Positions 9,383 through 20,266 of a DNA stretch of 64,000 nt are shown piece after piece (positions within the stretch are counted from its first letter, which is position 1; each line of letters opens with the position of its first letter). Source of the stretch: Paguma larvata (lineage: Eukaryota > Chordata > Mammalia > Carnivora > Viverridae); NCBI GenBank assembly GCA_030068075.1, contig CM057823.1:12992485-13056484 (forward strand), read 5' to 3'. Under the pieces are notes generated by a model. That model made no database searches and was not told the DNA's origin. It saw nothing but the letters and a program-made list of their open reading frames with translations. The translations under genes were made by a program, and so were the position numbers.

Positions 9383-9618
9383 AAACAGAGAGGGAGGGAA
9401 ACCGTAAGAGACTCTTAAATACAGAGAACAAACTGGGGGCTGCTGGTGGGGTGTTGAGTGGGGGGATGGGTTAAGTGGGTGACGGGCATTAGGAGGGCAC
9501 TTGTGGGGATGAGCGCTGGGTGTCTCATGTAAGCGGTGAATCACTGGGTTCTGCTCCTAAAATCAATACTACACTGTATGTTAACTAATCTGAATTTAAA
9601 TAAAAAAAATTTTTAAAA

Positions 9619-9718
9619 GGGACATAGCGACTGTCTCTGGATGGTAGAATTATGCTTCCTTTTATTTTATATTTTATTTTGTCTTTCCAAATTTTCTATG
9701 AAGAATACGTATTACTTA
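9619..9718 (+). mobile_element. Old L1 3' UTR tail
   Basis: 'gactgtctctggatggtagaattatg ... ttttgtctttccaaattttctatgaa' follows the wording of L1M 3' UTR ends. It continues the target sequence left of 8332, so the young L1 split this old tail. Confidence 0.6.
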
Positions 9719-10012
9719 CAGAGAACGAACTGACGGTCGCCAGAGGGAAGCGGGTGTGAGATCAGCAGGATGGGGGAAGGGGAGTGGGAGATCCAGGCTT
9801 CCAGTCCCGGAATGAACGCGTCACGGGGATAAAAGGCAGAGCACAGGGAAAATGGTCATTGGTATTATCGCAGGCTGTATGGTGACAGACGGTAGCTAAA
9901 GTGGGGAGCACGGCCTAACATATACAGAAGTTGAATTGCTGTGTTGGACACTTGAAACTAATGTGATATGGTGTACCAGCTACACGAAAATAAAAAATTT
10001 TAAGAAAGAATG
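9719..10012 (+). mobile_element. L1 3' UTR fragment, carnivore type
   Basis: 'acagagaacgaactgacggtcgccagaggg' to 'ttggacacttgaaactaatgtgatatgg' and an A-rich end mirror the 3' UTR seen at 1990-2190. A possible flanking repeat (ttacttac / ttacttag) lies at 9711 and 10019. Confidence 0.78.
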
Positions 10013-10094
10013 TCGTTAGTTACTTAGCAATCTGAAAAATAACCATATATTTATTATTATTATTTTTTTACCATATATTTATTTTTAAATAAGA

Positions 10095-10345
10095 AAAAAT
10101 GAAGGAACACAGACTTTGGGCTCAGAACGAAATTCAGTCTAGTTCTGTCCCTCAGCAGCTAATGGGACCCAGCAAGGCACTTAGCATGGCAAGCTTCAGT
10201 TTCTGCATCTGTAACTGAGGCCAATAAAACCTGCCCCATGGTGGGATGTGTGCGCGCATGCGTGCGTGTGTGTGCGTGTGTGTGCGTGCGTGTGTGTGTG
10301 AAGATGAAACTATACAGGAGATGAATGTGCAAGGTGTCTGGAGGC
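10095..10345 (+). mobile_element. MIR with an internal GT expansion
   Basis: 'gactttgggctcagaacgaaattcagtctag', 'cagcaaggcacttagc' and 'cagtttctgcatctgtaactgagg' follow the MIR core. The sequence resumes after a GT tract as 'tacaggagatgaatgtgcaagg'. Confidence 0.75.
10246..10300. repeat. (GT)n/(GC)n microsatellite
   Basis: Alternating purine-pyrimidine GTGTGCGCGCATGCGTGCGT and further TG units. It interrupts the MIR and could adopt Z-DNA. Confidence 0.93.
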
Positions 10346-10349
10346 TGTT

Positions 10350-12029
10350 CAATATGGATTAATTTCTAAGCCCTTTAAGGATATTTGGGTATTTATGGGT
10401 TCCAAGGAGATTCCGTCGGGCATACACAAGGCCTTTTGTTCATTCTTCGCCCTCTTCCGTCCCAACATTCCTGCTGAGACAGACACAAGAGGCCTGGGGC
10501 GGTCCACCCCCCTTTCCACCAAGCCCCTCCATTTCGGAGGAGAGAAGAGAGCCCTAGAAAGGAAGCCGCGTAAACATTTCTACTTTGAAAACCCCACGAA
10601 GTGCAAGGCTCTGGGACGAGCTGATATTTGTTCTTTTTCTCCCTCTGCTACCCTTTAAACATGTTTCTGTGTCCCTGTCCCAGCCCGAGGGAAAGGCCAA
10701 GGGTACACGCCACCCGAAAATAGCTGCAGGGCCAGAGTCTTGCATGAGGATTTGGATACGCTTCGGGCTTTTGGCAGACAAGGAGGAGACTGTTGCAGGC
10801 GTGGGGCAGCAAGGAAGCGTGCCCGGAGCCACAAGGAGGAGGCGAACAAAGAACTGAGTCTCCTAACAAGCCTGGACCAAGTGAGGTGGGATTGGGGCAG
10901 TCCTGAGCAGAAACCACCAGCCCCCTCCGGCTAAGCGTGAGGGGTGACCGTGAAAGCAAGGAGAACCGACGGTAACCACGGAGGGGACTCGGGCTGTTTT
11001 TCACATTCGGTTTTGCTCTGAAGCATTCCAAACATGGTGAGAACAAAACCTGTCTAGAAAGGACTGTTATCTGAGGCCCCAGCCGGACAGAAGGGACAGG
11101 GGGAGGCCCTCCGGGTGGGGGGTGATGGCTGACGGCTCAAGAGACCGTTCCAGCTTGGAGATAAGTGAAGGCAGGAGGGCGGGGATGATTCTGTGGAAGT
11201 CTAAAGAACTGCCTGTTTCACTCTTGACGTGCGTCGATCTGACATACATCAGAGAGAACTGTGGTGCCGCATTGGCCCTTTCCTAAAGCGGAAATAGACC
11301 AGTCGCTGTCAGATTTCCATTAAAGACAGGTCCCCTGGCTCTAGATTTTAACTTCAGAAGACTTGCCTGATCTTTCTTACTTCTCTAATTTTCACTGGCA
11401 AGACAGAATTTCAAAAGCCAGGAAAATTTGAATTAAAACTACCAAGGACAGTCACATACCGAAGCTAACCATGCAAGCAGTGTACCAAGAGAGGACGACA
11501 AAATTCTCTAGGCGCCTTTTAATGGTAAACCTGACTCTCTTCCCTTTGTCACCTTGAGCCCTCTTGTCCACACGGGCTCTTCCTGAGCATGCAGGTATAA
11601 GCCAGCTCCTGGAGCGCAGGCAAAGGACAGTGTGGCAAATGCGCCCTAAGCATCACCCACATTCCCCGAGCACCGTGAGGGTATAAAGAGGTAGGGGACT
11701 CACTCCCTGCTTTCAGTGACCTTATATTGTGCTCTTGGGAAACGGAAGAGGTTTTCGACATTTTGAATAAATGGACTCTGAGGTTACCGAGGACACCACT
11801 GGGAGGTGGATGGGTCATCGCTGAGCTTGGTGCTTTATTCTGCTGCAGACTTCCTCTCCTTGACCTTCCGGACTCTAGAGCCACTCACCACAATGTTGTT
11901 CTGGAGGAGGAAGCAGGACCCTTCTTTGTCCTTGCTGTTCCCTCTGCTGTTAACGCCCTTCCCTCGGATCACAATGTGGCTCGCCCTCTACCCCCCACCT
12001 TCAGGCTTTTGCTCCAATGTCATTTGCAC
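10350..12029. other. Long unique block, no gene recognised
   Basis: About 1.7 kb without a recognisable transposon, the longest clean stretch in the first half. CpG is moderately frequent at 10.39-10.86 kb. Several short ORFs overlap in different frames on both strands (up to 132 codons at 10648-11046 minus). None has a recognised domain. A TATA-like GGGTATAAAGAGG sits at about 11680. Confidence 0.5.
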
Positions 12030-12715
12030 ACTGAAACCGTGTTAGGGTTTAAATTGTGTCCCCACAGAAGATGTTGAAGTGCGAAGCCCCAGGACCTGTG
12101 AATGTGACCTTATTTGAGAAGGAGGTGGTTGCAGATGATCAAGGTACGACGAAGTCATTCATTACTGTGGCCCCCTAATCCAATATGACCAGCGTTCTTT
12201 TTGTTGTTTGTTTGTTTGCTTAAACATTTTCTTTTTTTCTAACCTTATTTATTTTGAGAAGGGAAGAGGAAGGGCAGAGAGAGAAAGGAGACAGAGAATC
12301 CCAAGCAGGCTCCACACTGCCAGCACAGAGCCCAGCACAGGGCTCGATCTCACCACCCTGGGATCATGACCTGCGCTGAAATCAAGAGTCAGACGCTTAA
12401 CCAACTGAGCCACCCAGGCGCCCCTGACTGGTGCTCTTATAGAAAGGGGAAATTCAGACACAGAGACAGACACATACAAAGGGAAGATGGTGTGAAGACG
12501 CAAGGAGAAGATAGCCATCTACCAGCCAAGGAATGTGTGAGGTGACCAGGAGCTAGGAGATGGACAGGAACCAGGCCTCCCTCACCACGCTCAGAAGGAA
12601 CCAACCCCACTGAGACTTTGACTGCACACTTCTGTGAGACAACACAGTTCGGTTGTGGTACCTGATTAGAGCAGCCCCAGAGGGCAAATACACCTTCCTT
12701 GACCCACACTGTTTA
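12030..12715 (+). mobile_element. MaLR-type LTR (MLT1/MST group), SINE-interrupted
   Basis: 'aaattgtgtccccacagaagatgttgaag', 'aatgtgaccttatttgag', 'cccctaatccaatatgacc' and 'cttatagaaaggggaaattcagacacagag' follow the standard order of this old ERVL-MaLR LTR. It continues to 'ctgtgagacaac' and 'agcagcccc'. A SINE occupies 12220-12424. This is a solitary remnant, with no viral genes. Confidence 0.8.
12220..12424 (-). mobile_element. CAN-SINE inside the MaLR LTR
   Basis: The body reads GCAGGCTCCACACTGCCAGC and the head end CTGAGCCACCCAGGCGCCCC. It splits the LTR at its 'tgaccagcgttctt / tgactggtgctctt' site, visible on both sides as a diverged target duplication. Confidence 0.93.
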
Positions 12716-12728
12716 AAATTGCACTCCC

Positions 12729-12934
12729 GGGGCGCCTGGGTGGCTCAGTTGAGCATCCAACTTCGGCCCAGGTCATGATCTCACAGTTTGTGACTTCGAG
12801 CCCCACGTTGGGCTCTGTGCTGACAGCTCGGAGCCTGGAGCCTGCTTCGGATTCTGTGTCTGTCTCTCTCTCTGCCCCTCCCCTGCTCATGCTCTGTCTC
12901 GCTCTCAAAAATAAACATTAAAATAAAATAAAAT
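12729..12934 (+). mobile_element. CAN-SINE, felid type
   Basis: Starts GGGGCGCCTGGGTGGCTCAG and lacks the 'CGGTTAA' segment after the A box. A perfect 14-bp target duplication, aaaattgcactccc, is at 12715-12728 and 12935-12948. Confidence 0.96.
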
Positions 12935-12954
12935 AAAATTGCACTCCCTATACC

Positions 12955-13140
12955 CTTTTATCCAGACTTCTTTTTACTGTCCAACACACTATGTTTTTAG
13001 CTATTTGCTTATTTACTCGTGTATTTGTTTATAGTCTGTCTCCCTCAACTAGAATGTAAGTACCACGAAGGTGGAGATTTTTGTACACAGTCTTCACATA
13101 TTCTCAGCATCTAGAATCTGGAGCCCACAACTGTTCAGCT
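12955..13140 (+). mobile_element. L2 3' end
   Basis: 'tttgtttatagtctgtctccctcaactagaatgtaag' followed by 'aggtggagatttttgt' and 'catctagaatctgg' matches the well-known 3' end of LINE-2. Confidence 0.8.
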
Positions 13141-13385
13141 TCTTGAGACTTCTTCTGGTCCTCCTCCAGGTCCTCCCCTCCAGGTGAGGAGTGTGTGTAG
13201 CCAAGTGGATGTACTTTCTTGATGTAGGTGGTCCAACTTGGTTAATACCAACCAAATGCTCACTTTTCATAATAAAAATGGTTTATTTTTTGGGTAGAGT
13301 TTTTACTAGAGTCGTTGAATGTTAAGAGCTGAAAGGAGTCTTCGGTGATCATAATATCTAAACCCCACCTGTATTAATTAGGAAT

Positions 13386-13506
13386 ATTTTATTTTATTTC
13401 ATTTTATTTTATTTTATAGGCTCCACACACAATGTGGGGCTTGAACTCATGACCCTCAAGATCGAGAATCACATGCTCCACCAACTGAGCCAGCCAGATG
13501 CCGCTA
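13386..13506 (-). mobile_element. CAN-SINE, old short subfamily
   Basis: A TTTTA-rich start, 'cacaatgtggggcttgaactcatgacc' and 'ccaactgagccagccagatgcc'. It lacks the CT-rich body of the young type. A diverged direct repeat (attaggaat / gttaggaat) flanks it. Confidence 0.85.
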
Positions 13507-13977
13507 GTTAGGAATCTTTTGGTTGCCGGTAACGGAAAATCCAAATCCAACTGGTTTTCACAATAAAGGGATTTACTGACTCATATAACTTAAAAAGTCC
13601 AGATCTGTGGTGATTTTCAGGCAAACCTTGATCCCACGCTCAGTAATCTCAACAGTGGTCCAGTTTATTTTCCCATCTTTCTCTGCCTTCTCCACTGCCT
13701 GTTACAGCTCAGGACCAGGCTCTCTGTGGTCATAGGGTGATTACCAGCAAATTTCACGCACGTTTTCACTCGTGTCCAGGTACATAAGAGCATCTGTGTA
13801 CATCACTTCCATAGAAGGATGAAGAAGTTTCTTTCCTTGTACTCTCTAGCAAATGTCCCCTCGTCTTGCACTTCATTGGCCTACAGCTGGGTACTTGCCC
13901 CTCTTGGACCAATCACTGTGGCCCACAGGGTGATGTGATGTGGTGATTGATTTAAACCAAACTGGATTTGCCCTTTG
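13507..13977. other. Ancient repeat-like DNA, family not assigned
   Basis: 'aaagggatttactgactcatataac', 'aaaaagtccag' and 'ccaatcactgtggccca' resemble a widespread old mammalian interspersed repeat. I could not assign it. No gene is seen. Confidence 0.35.
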
Positions 13978-14363
13978 TGATAGTTAACTTGACTGGGACG
14001 TGGGGCTCCCTGATGTTTGGTTAAACATTATTCCGGATGAGATTAGCACGTGAATCAATAGACTGAATAAAGCAGATTGATCTCCCCAATGTAGGTGGGC
14101 CTCATCCAATCTGTTGGAAGCCTGCCTAGAACAAAAGGTGGGGTAAGGAAGAATTTCCTCTGTACCTGTTTCTGAGCTGGGACCTCAGTTTCTTCCTGTA
14201 CTCATGTTAGAACTCATACCATCAGCTCTCCTGGTTCTGCAGCTTATAGACAGCAGACTGGGATTTCTCAGACTCCATAATCACATGAGCCAGTTCTTTA
14301 TACCTCTCTCTCCTCTCTTCCTCTCTCTCAGTTTTGTTCCTCTGGAGAACCCTGACTAATTCA
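13978..14363 (+). mobile_element. ERVL-type solitary LTR (MLT2-like)
   Basis: Begins 'tgatagttaacttgactggg', runs through 'gtttggttaaacattattccgg', 'ggtgggcctcatccaatctg' and 'ccataatcacatgagcca', and ends 'ctctggagaaccctgactaattca'. This is the full order of an MLT2-type LTR. It is a solitary old retroviral remnant without internal genes. Confidence 0.85.
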
Positions 14364-14471
14364 CTCCTGGAGCCAAGATTTGGGTCAGATTTTCCCAAGG
14401 GCATTGACTGCTTGAGCAAAGAATGGATGACTGAGGAGAACTGGGATTCTTGATAAAAGGAAGGATGAACA

Positions 14472-14692
14472 GGGGCGCCTGGGTGGCTCAGTCGGTTAAG
14501 CGTCCGACTTCGGCTTGGGTCACGATCTCACAGTCTGTGAGTTCGAGCCCCGCATCGGGCTCTGTGCTGACAGCTCAGAGCCTGGAGCCTGCTTCAGATT
14601 CTGTGGTTCCCTCTCTCTCTGCCCTTCCCCTGCTCATGCTTTGTCTCTCCTGCTCTCAAAAATAAATAAAAACATAAAAAATTTTTTAAAAA
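14472..14692 (+). mobile_element. CAN-SINE, felid type, near consensus
   Basis: Starts GGGGCGCCTGGGTGGCTCAG. A perfect 19-bp target duplication, ataaaaggaaggatgaaca, is at 14453-14471 and 14693-14711, the longest in this window. Retained CpGs point to a recent insertion. Confidence 0.97.
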
Positions 14693-14711
14693 ATAAAAGG
14701 AAGGATGAACA

Positions 14712-15405
14712 AAAACTAGTAGAGAAAAAGAACAAGCATCCGCTACACTTGAGTTTATCCTGTCTTGAGTGGCAGAACCAGGTCCAGTACTTACATCTTT
14801 ACATTCCATACCGCCTTTGATTATTTACTATTTATCATGGGCAACTCACTGAGCTAGGTGCTGTGAGAAAATAACTCCCCAGAAGAAAACAGAGATTTAG
14901 CACGATGCGGAAGGCACACACGAATAGCTAGAGAGGAACACAGTGTATAATATACGCCGTCGAAGAGAAATAAGTAGGGGGCTGTTCCTGGTGGAAAAGC
15001 CTCCATATAGACACACCACATTTTGCACTGTGTGCTGAGATCCTCAACCCATGAACTGTGGGTTTCACAGACACCATGCGTTGCACAATATTTCCTGAAA
15101 GTCAACATGTAAGATGAACTAATATGGAGAAAATGTAAATCTCTTATGTCTAGGACTCTTACCACATTCTTTGAAAAAACTAAAGGCTTAACTGAGTAGT
15201 GTATTATTCAAACTTAAGTTTTAAAATGTGCCCTTGAGCCTCCGGGAAATATTCCTGAAATATTTTCCCCTACATGGGATAATGTCTAGTGAGAACCTTT
15301 CTTCCTTCCTTACTCCTAAAATAGTTTATTTTGTTCACATCTCTCTGCTCAACACCAAAGAAGGGGCATAATTCTTTTGTTCTAAATTTAATGGATTGTG
15401 GTTTT
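14712..15405. other. Unique DNA, no gene seen
   Basis: About 690 bases. A weak L2-like phrase ('tttatcatgggcaactcactgagctagg') occurs near 14830. The minus-strand ORF 14854-15165 (103 codons) has no recognised domain. Confidence 0.45.
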
Positions 15406-15422
15406 AAAAATACCTAGCCTGT

Positions 15423-15628
15423 GGGCGCCTGGGTGGCTCAGATGGTTAAGCGTCCACCTCTTGATTGCAGATCAGGTCATGATCTCACAGTTCGTGGGAT
15501 TGAGCTCCGAGTCCTGCTCTGCGCTAATAGCACAGAGTCTTCTTGTGATTCTCTCTTCCTCTCTCTCTGCCCCTCCCCTGCTCACATAAGCCACACTCTC
15601 TCTCTCTTTCAAAATAAATATACATTAA
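15423..15628 (+). mobile_element. CAN-SINE, felid type
   Basis: Head GGGCGCCTGGGTGGCTCAGA and tail AAATAAATATACATTAAAAAA. A diverged target duplication of about 17 bp (aaaaatacctagcctg / aaaaataccaacctgg) flanks it. Confidence 0.94.
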
Positions 15629-15645
15629 AAAATACCAACCTGGTG

Positions 15646-17238
15646 CATAGGGCATAATACGTCCTGTATAAATGTTTGTTAAACTTGTTTCTATAGCTAA
15701 AACTGATGGTCATATCTTCCTTCTCTTTAAGCAAATCTGATTTCAAAATCTCCCTAGCTAAAGATTTCATTCCTTTGTGCTATTTAAATGGAAGTTACTA
15801 GTCTCCTCATTGGGCTTCTTCTCTTGGGCAACTACTATTAACGTCTTCATCAAACATCGCAAACTCAAATCCCAACAGGGGCCAAGCAGGCAAACAAAAT
15901 AGTAAAGCAGTTATGGTCAGCTTTCCGTGGGCAGTCTAATACCAATCTTGACATGCCACTAATTTTTTAGCATCCCCCCCAAACTGAGACAATTCAACAC
16001 AATAATGAGAAATTATTAACCTATCGAAAATGTTATGGAGAGACAGGAAGGAGCATTAGAACGCTAAGAGCAAAACAACCAAATTCTCCATGTCCCCCAG
16101 AAGATCTTCTTCCCTACCATCTACTTTGCTTCTCTGCCTTCTCTATCCCACACAGGCTCCGTGTGGGTGTCGCAGGTTCCAAAATCAAACAAGGACAGAA
16201 CTTGACCATGAGGTGCACGTGCCCATCTTTCTTCAGGCAGACTCCACGCAGGAGGAAGAAAGGGCGGTGAACGCTCGGCATGTCAGCATGCTGAAAGCCA
16301 GAGACCGCAGGGAAAGGACGACAGCAGGCAGCCTACCTATCAGACGCTTTCTTTTCAGGCGCACTTTAGATGTGGAGTGAGCGCTTTGAGTACAGGATGG
16401 AAGAAGTATTAAGAAGATTCCAGAGTGGAAATTCTGACTATCTCCAAGTCCTTTTAGGATTATTTGCCTCGAAACCATTGTAAAACTAGTTTTCCAAAGA
16501 TCATTAAACATTTGACGGGCACAGAGTGGATGCCCTTGCCTTACTGTAGAGGACCAAGTGTTAACTTCCCAAGAGAGGGGCGGAATCAACTGAAGGCCTG
16601 AGGCGCTTTCACCCTCTGTGGCCAGACACTGTATTGTACGGTAAGTCAGGTCATTAGGAGATACCCTTTGGCTAAAAGCATCTAAAACTAATGAATAAAA
16701 AAGGTTTTAAGATCTTCATAAAAACGTCATATTACTGATGAGATGGAAAGGAAATGTCAGGCCCAAAGCTAAGAGAAAGCAAAACTCCAGAGGTAAGCAG
16801 AGCATTCTGAACGACTTTTGTCCTGATGGTATTTGCCAATTTGGTCTGAGACACCGAGTGGTGGTTTTCACAGACTCTTGGTGTGAGAGGGACAGATGCT
16901 AAGTCCAGGGTCCTCCAAACATAAAGGTTTAGTGGAAGCCTTCACATTAAGAGGGCCTCTCAACAGGGAGGCCACCTTCCTGCTTTCAGATCTGGGGATG
17001 TGAGGAGACTTGACTGGGCCAGAAGGAGCAAGGGAGAAAACCAAAATCCACAAGAAAAGTTAAAACTACAGATAGTTACTCCTATGAATCTCAATGGATT
17101 CAAAAGACTTGGGTGGTCTAAAAAAGCTTAAACCCTAAATGAAGTTGAAAGTGGTAGTAGACAGAAAGGTACCCGCGTGCCTAAAAGAAACAAATTCAAA
17201 TTCTCTTAGACCTTCATCTTAGACCATAAAACATCTCC
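15646..17238. other. Long unique block, no gene recognised
   Basis: About 1.6 kb. It starts with a possible L2/MIR 3' tail ('gcatagggcataatacgtcctgtataaatgtttgtt'). Two overlapping ORFs on opposite strands (16090-16380 plus, 96 codons; 16233-16589 minus, 118 codons) have no recognised domain and no flanking gene signals. Confidence 0.5.
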
Positions 17239-17252
17239 ACGAATAATTTTCT

Positions 17253-17483
17253 TTTCTTTTTTAAAAAAATATTTATTTATTTATTTATTTATTTAGAGAG
17301 CGAGAGAGCACATGCACAAGCAGGGGAGGGGCAGAGAGAGAGAGAGGGAAAGAGAATCCCAAACAGGCTTCACACTGTCAGTACAGAGCCTGATGGGGGG
17401 CTTGATCTCATGAACTGTGAGATCATGACCTGCGCCTAAATCAAGAGTCGGATGCTTAACTGACTAAGCCACCCAGGGGCCCC
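17253..17483 (-). mobile_element. CAN-SINE, felid type
   Basis: The left part is an ATTT repeat and the head end reads TAAGCCACCCAGGGGCCCC. A 14-bp target duplication with one mismatch (acgaataattttct / acaaataattttct) is at 17239-17252 and 17484-17497. Confidence 0.95.
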
Positions 17484-17497
17484 ACAAATAATTTTCT

Positions 17498-18880
17498 AAG
17501 GGCAGTGAGCAGCATATAACTAAAAATGCTCAAGCATACAAGGAAACCAATGGAAGTAACAAAGAGTCACAAAAAAATCCATATAGATGTTCGATTATTG
17601 AATTAGCAGTTATAAGTTACTCTAAAAAGTCTCAGTGGATTTAAAAAATAACTAACTCTAAGTTTATCAAAATTTAAAACTCAGGAGATAAATTAAATAC
17701 AATTATAATTAGTGACACAGCAAAATAATTTTTTCTAAATGCAACACAGAATCAAAAGATGAAAAATGGGAAGGAGGGTTTGAGAGCACACAAGATAAAG
17801 TTAAATAGGAATTCTAGAAAAAGGGAGGGAAAGAATGAGGCACTATTTAAAATCCTAATAACTGAACATTTTCAGAACTGCTAGACACTTATCCAGAGAT
17901 TTGGGAAACCCATTAAATCCCAAGCAAGATAAGGAAAACATACGTAGGCACATCATGGTGAAGTTGCAGAAAACTAAAGATAAAGAGAAAAATCCTAAAA
18001 GCAGCCAGAAAAAAAGAGAGAGAGAAAAGATTGCCTTTAAAGGAATAGCAGCTTCAAATGACAGCAGGTTTTCAATGGCAAACAATGGAAGCGAGAAAAA
18101 CAGTGATACAGCTTCAGTGCACTGAGAGAACTAATTTGCCAGCCTAGAATTTTTCTATCTAGTGGGGGGAAAACGTCTTTCAAGAATAAGGACAAAATAA
18201 ATATTGCAGAGAAATAAAAATTGCTAGTTCATCACGAACAAAAGCTCCTAAAGGAAATGCTAAAGAAAGTACTTGAGGCAGGGGGAAAAAAAGATCGTAT
18301 ATGGAATGTCTGAAATGCACAATGAGTGAAAAGCAAAGCGAAAGGCAGGCGCAAAAGGACATGGACAATATAAAGTTGTAATAAATCTTGGTTGTGTTAA
18401 AAGTTGACTTAATGGGACATGTGGGTAGCTCAGTCGGTTGAGCATCAGACTCTTCATTTTGGCTCAGGTCGTGATCTCACGGTTTGTGAGTTCGAGCTCT
18501 GCATCAGGCTCTGTGCTGATAGCGCAGAGCTTGCCTAGGATTCTCTCTCACCCTCTCTCTGTCCCCCTCCCCCGCTTTCTCCCAAGCATGTGCTCTTGCT
18601 CTCTCTCAAAATAAATAAACATTAAAAACATAAAAGTGGACTTAAAATATATGAAAAAATCAACTTATAAGTAGGTAGGGAGGAATGGAATTTAAGTATC
18701 CTAAGGTTTTTGTATTGCCTGGGAGGAGAGGAAAGACGTTGATTAACTTAGGCTTTGGTGGGTTATAGGGGCAGGTTGGAATTTCTAGGGTAACCACCCA
18801 AAGAATAGAAGCAGAGTGTATATAACTTCCAAGTTACTGTGTGTTAGAGAGACAGAATAACTCAAGACTCTCAGTTAAAC
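17498..18880 (+). mobile_element. Old L1 / HAL1-like fragment around ORF1 and the ORF1-ORF2 gap
   Basis: 'gaaaactaaagataaagag', 'aaatcctaaaagcagccag', 'aatgacagcaggttttc' and 'ctaaaggaaatgctaaagaaagtacttga' follow the old-L1 wording for the end of ORF1 and beyond. A SINE at 18413-18630 interrupts it. The edges are uncertain. Confidence 0.65.
18413..18630 (+). mobile_element. CAN-SINE, felid type
   Basis: Head GGGACATGTGGGTAGCTCAG. A 15-bp target duplication with one mismatch (taaaagttgacttaa / taaaagtggacttaa) is at 18398-18412 and 18631-18645. Confidence 0.95.
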
Positions 18881-19212
18881 CAAAAAAAGGACACAGGGTA
18901 TAAGCATCCAAGATTACACCATTTCTATTTAGTTTTGGGACACGTTGGAGATATGAAAAGAGAAGATTGTGCAACTCAAGTGATTTTGCCACACAGAGTG
19001 GAGACCCTTGACGCCAACTGTACTAATCAGATTCTCTCATGGGAACTCAAGAACATGAACAGAGATGATGAGTAAATAGGGCTAAAACACATGATACCAG
19101 CAGCTCCAGAAAATCTCCATGGACCCTGAGGTCGCTGAAGGAAGCTCCTGGTCCCCATCCCCTGGCCTATCTCAAGGCCAAGCTGGCCAGCTCTTCCTAG
19201 GTGTGAACTATC
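18881..19212. other. Unique DNA, no gene seen
   Basis: About 330 bases of ordinary composition. No repeat wording or ORF of note. Confidence 0.5.
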
Positions 19213-19227
19213 CCTTGTGCTTCTTCC

Positions 19228-19446
19228 TTTTAAAGTTTATTGATATATTTTGAGAGAAACAGAGACAGCATGAGTGGGGGAAGAGCAGAGAGAGAGGGAA
19301 AGAGAGAGAGAATCTCAAGCAGGCTCAGTACTGTCAGCACAGAGCCGGATGCGGGGCTAGAACTCATGAAATGGTGAGATCATGACCTGAGCCGAAACCG
19401 AAACTGAGAGTCGGACAGTTAACCTACTGAGCCACCCAGGCGCCCC
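19228..19446 (-). mobile_element. CAN-SINE, felid type
   Basis: Left end TTTAAAGTTTATTGATATAT, body CAGGCTCAGTACTGTCAGCA, head end CTGAGCCACCCAGGCGCCCC. It contains a small expansion, 'gagccgaaaccgaaactgag'. Confidence 0.94.
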
Positions 19447-20011
19447 AACCCCTCACGCTTCTACTCCATTCTACCACCAATCCCTTCCCCCACATCCTCT
19501 TCTTTTTTCTTGCTTCATTGGCCTTGATTCCCTTGAAACAAAAGAAACTTAACTGATGCCAAGAATCATTGGGGCCCATGCCAGAAGCATCTTCACTCTT
19601 ACACAAAAATCCAAATGTTTGGCATAGATGGTGAGTCGTCTTCTTAGCAACGACAATCGAAAATGCAGCTGGAATCTTTAACTTATACCAAATATGCAAG
19701 ATGAGGATCCCCAAGATGTGACCCAGATGGGCCGGGTCTCCCATGGGGAGCCTTGGCTCTCACTTCACATTCACTCCGAGGCCCTACTCACCACTAGGTC
19801 ATATCCTCCAAAACACGGCTAAGACTACAACACATTAATAAGAGAGTTGGTGTTCTAGTGGAGAATTCTTTGGAGTCTATGAAAGGGGTCACATCCCATA
19901 CGTATCACCAAGCAGAAATTTAATCCCTTACCCCATCAGACATTTTCCCTCTTCCTACCAAAGAGCCTGCCTCTGCCAGGTGCCTCTTTCTCTTCTTTTC
20001 TCTCACCTGAC
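19447..20011. other. Unique DNA, no gene seen
   Basis: About 560 bases. The minus-strand ORF 19424-19744 starts outside and ends inside the SINE at 19228-19446, so it is not a credible gene. Confidence 0.5.
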
Positions 20012-20212
20012 TTTTTTTTTTTTTAATGTTTATTTATTTTTATTTTTGAGAGAGAGAGAGAGGGAGCAGGGGAGAGCCAGAGAGAGAGGGAAACACAGAA
20101 TCTGAAGCAGGCTCCAGGCTCTGAGCTGTTGGCACAGAGCCCGACATAGGCATGAGATCATGACCTGAGCCGAAGTCGGACACTTAACTGACTGAGCCAC
20201 CCAGGCATCCCA
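20012..20212 (-). mobile_element. CAN-SINE, felid type
   Basis: A poly-T run, then AATGTTTATTTATTTTTATT and a head end CTGAGCCACCCAGGCATCCC. A small internal deletion shortens the B-box region. It forms an inverted pair with the SINE at 20267-20500. Confidence 0.94.
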
Positions 20213-20266
20213 TCTGCCACCCAACGTTAAAAGTTCCTTTTGTTCTCTTAAGAAAGTCAGCCTTTA

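Larger units (their letters stand above)
8341..9618 (+). mobile_element. Young L1, 3' 1.1 kb, carrying a SINE
   Basis: Starts within ORF2 ('aaaacaatcaaca', interrupted by the SINE at 8354-8571, then 'aaatttaaagggaactgatagaatggg'). It continues to the ORF2 C-terminus and the G-rich 3' UTR, ending 'ctgtatgttaactaatctgaatt'. A 9-bp flanking duplication, gggacatag, is at 8332-8340 and 9619-9627. Confidence 0.9.

Noticed and set aside
11675..11690. TATA-like GGGTATAAAGAGG
   Set aside because: A single motif with no downstream ORF, CpG enrichment or initiator that I could support. Listed only as part of the unique block.
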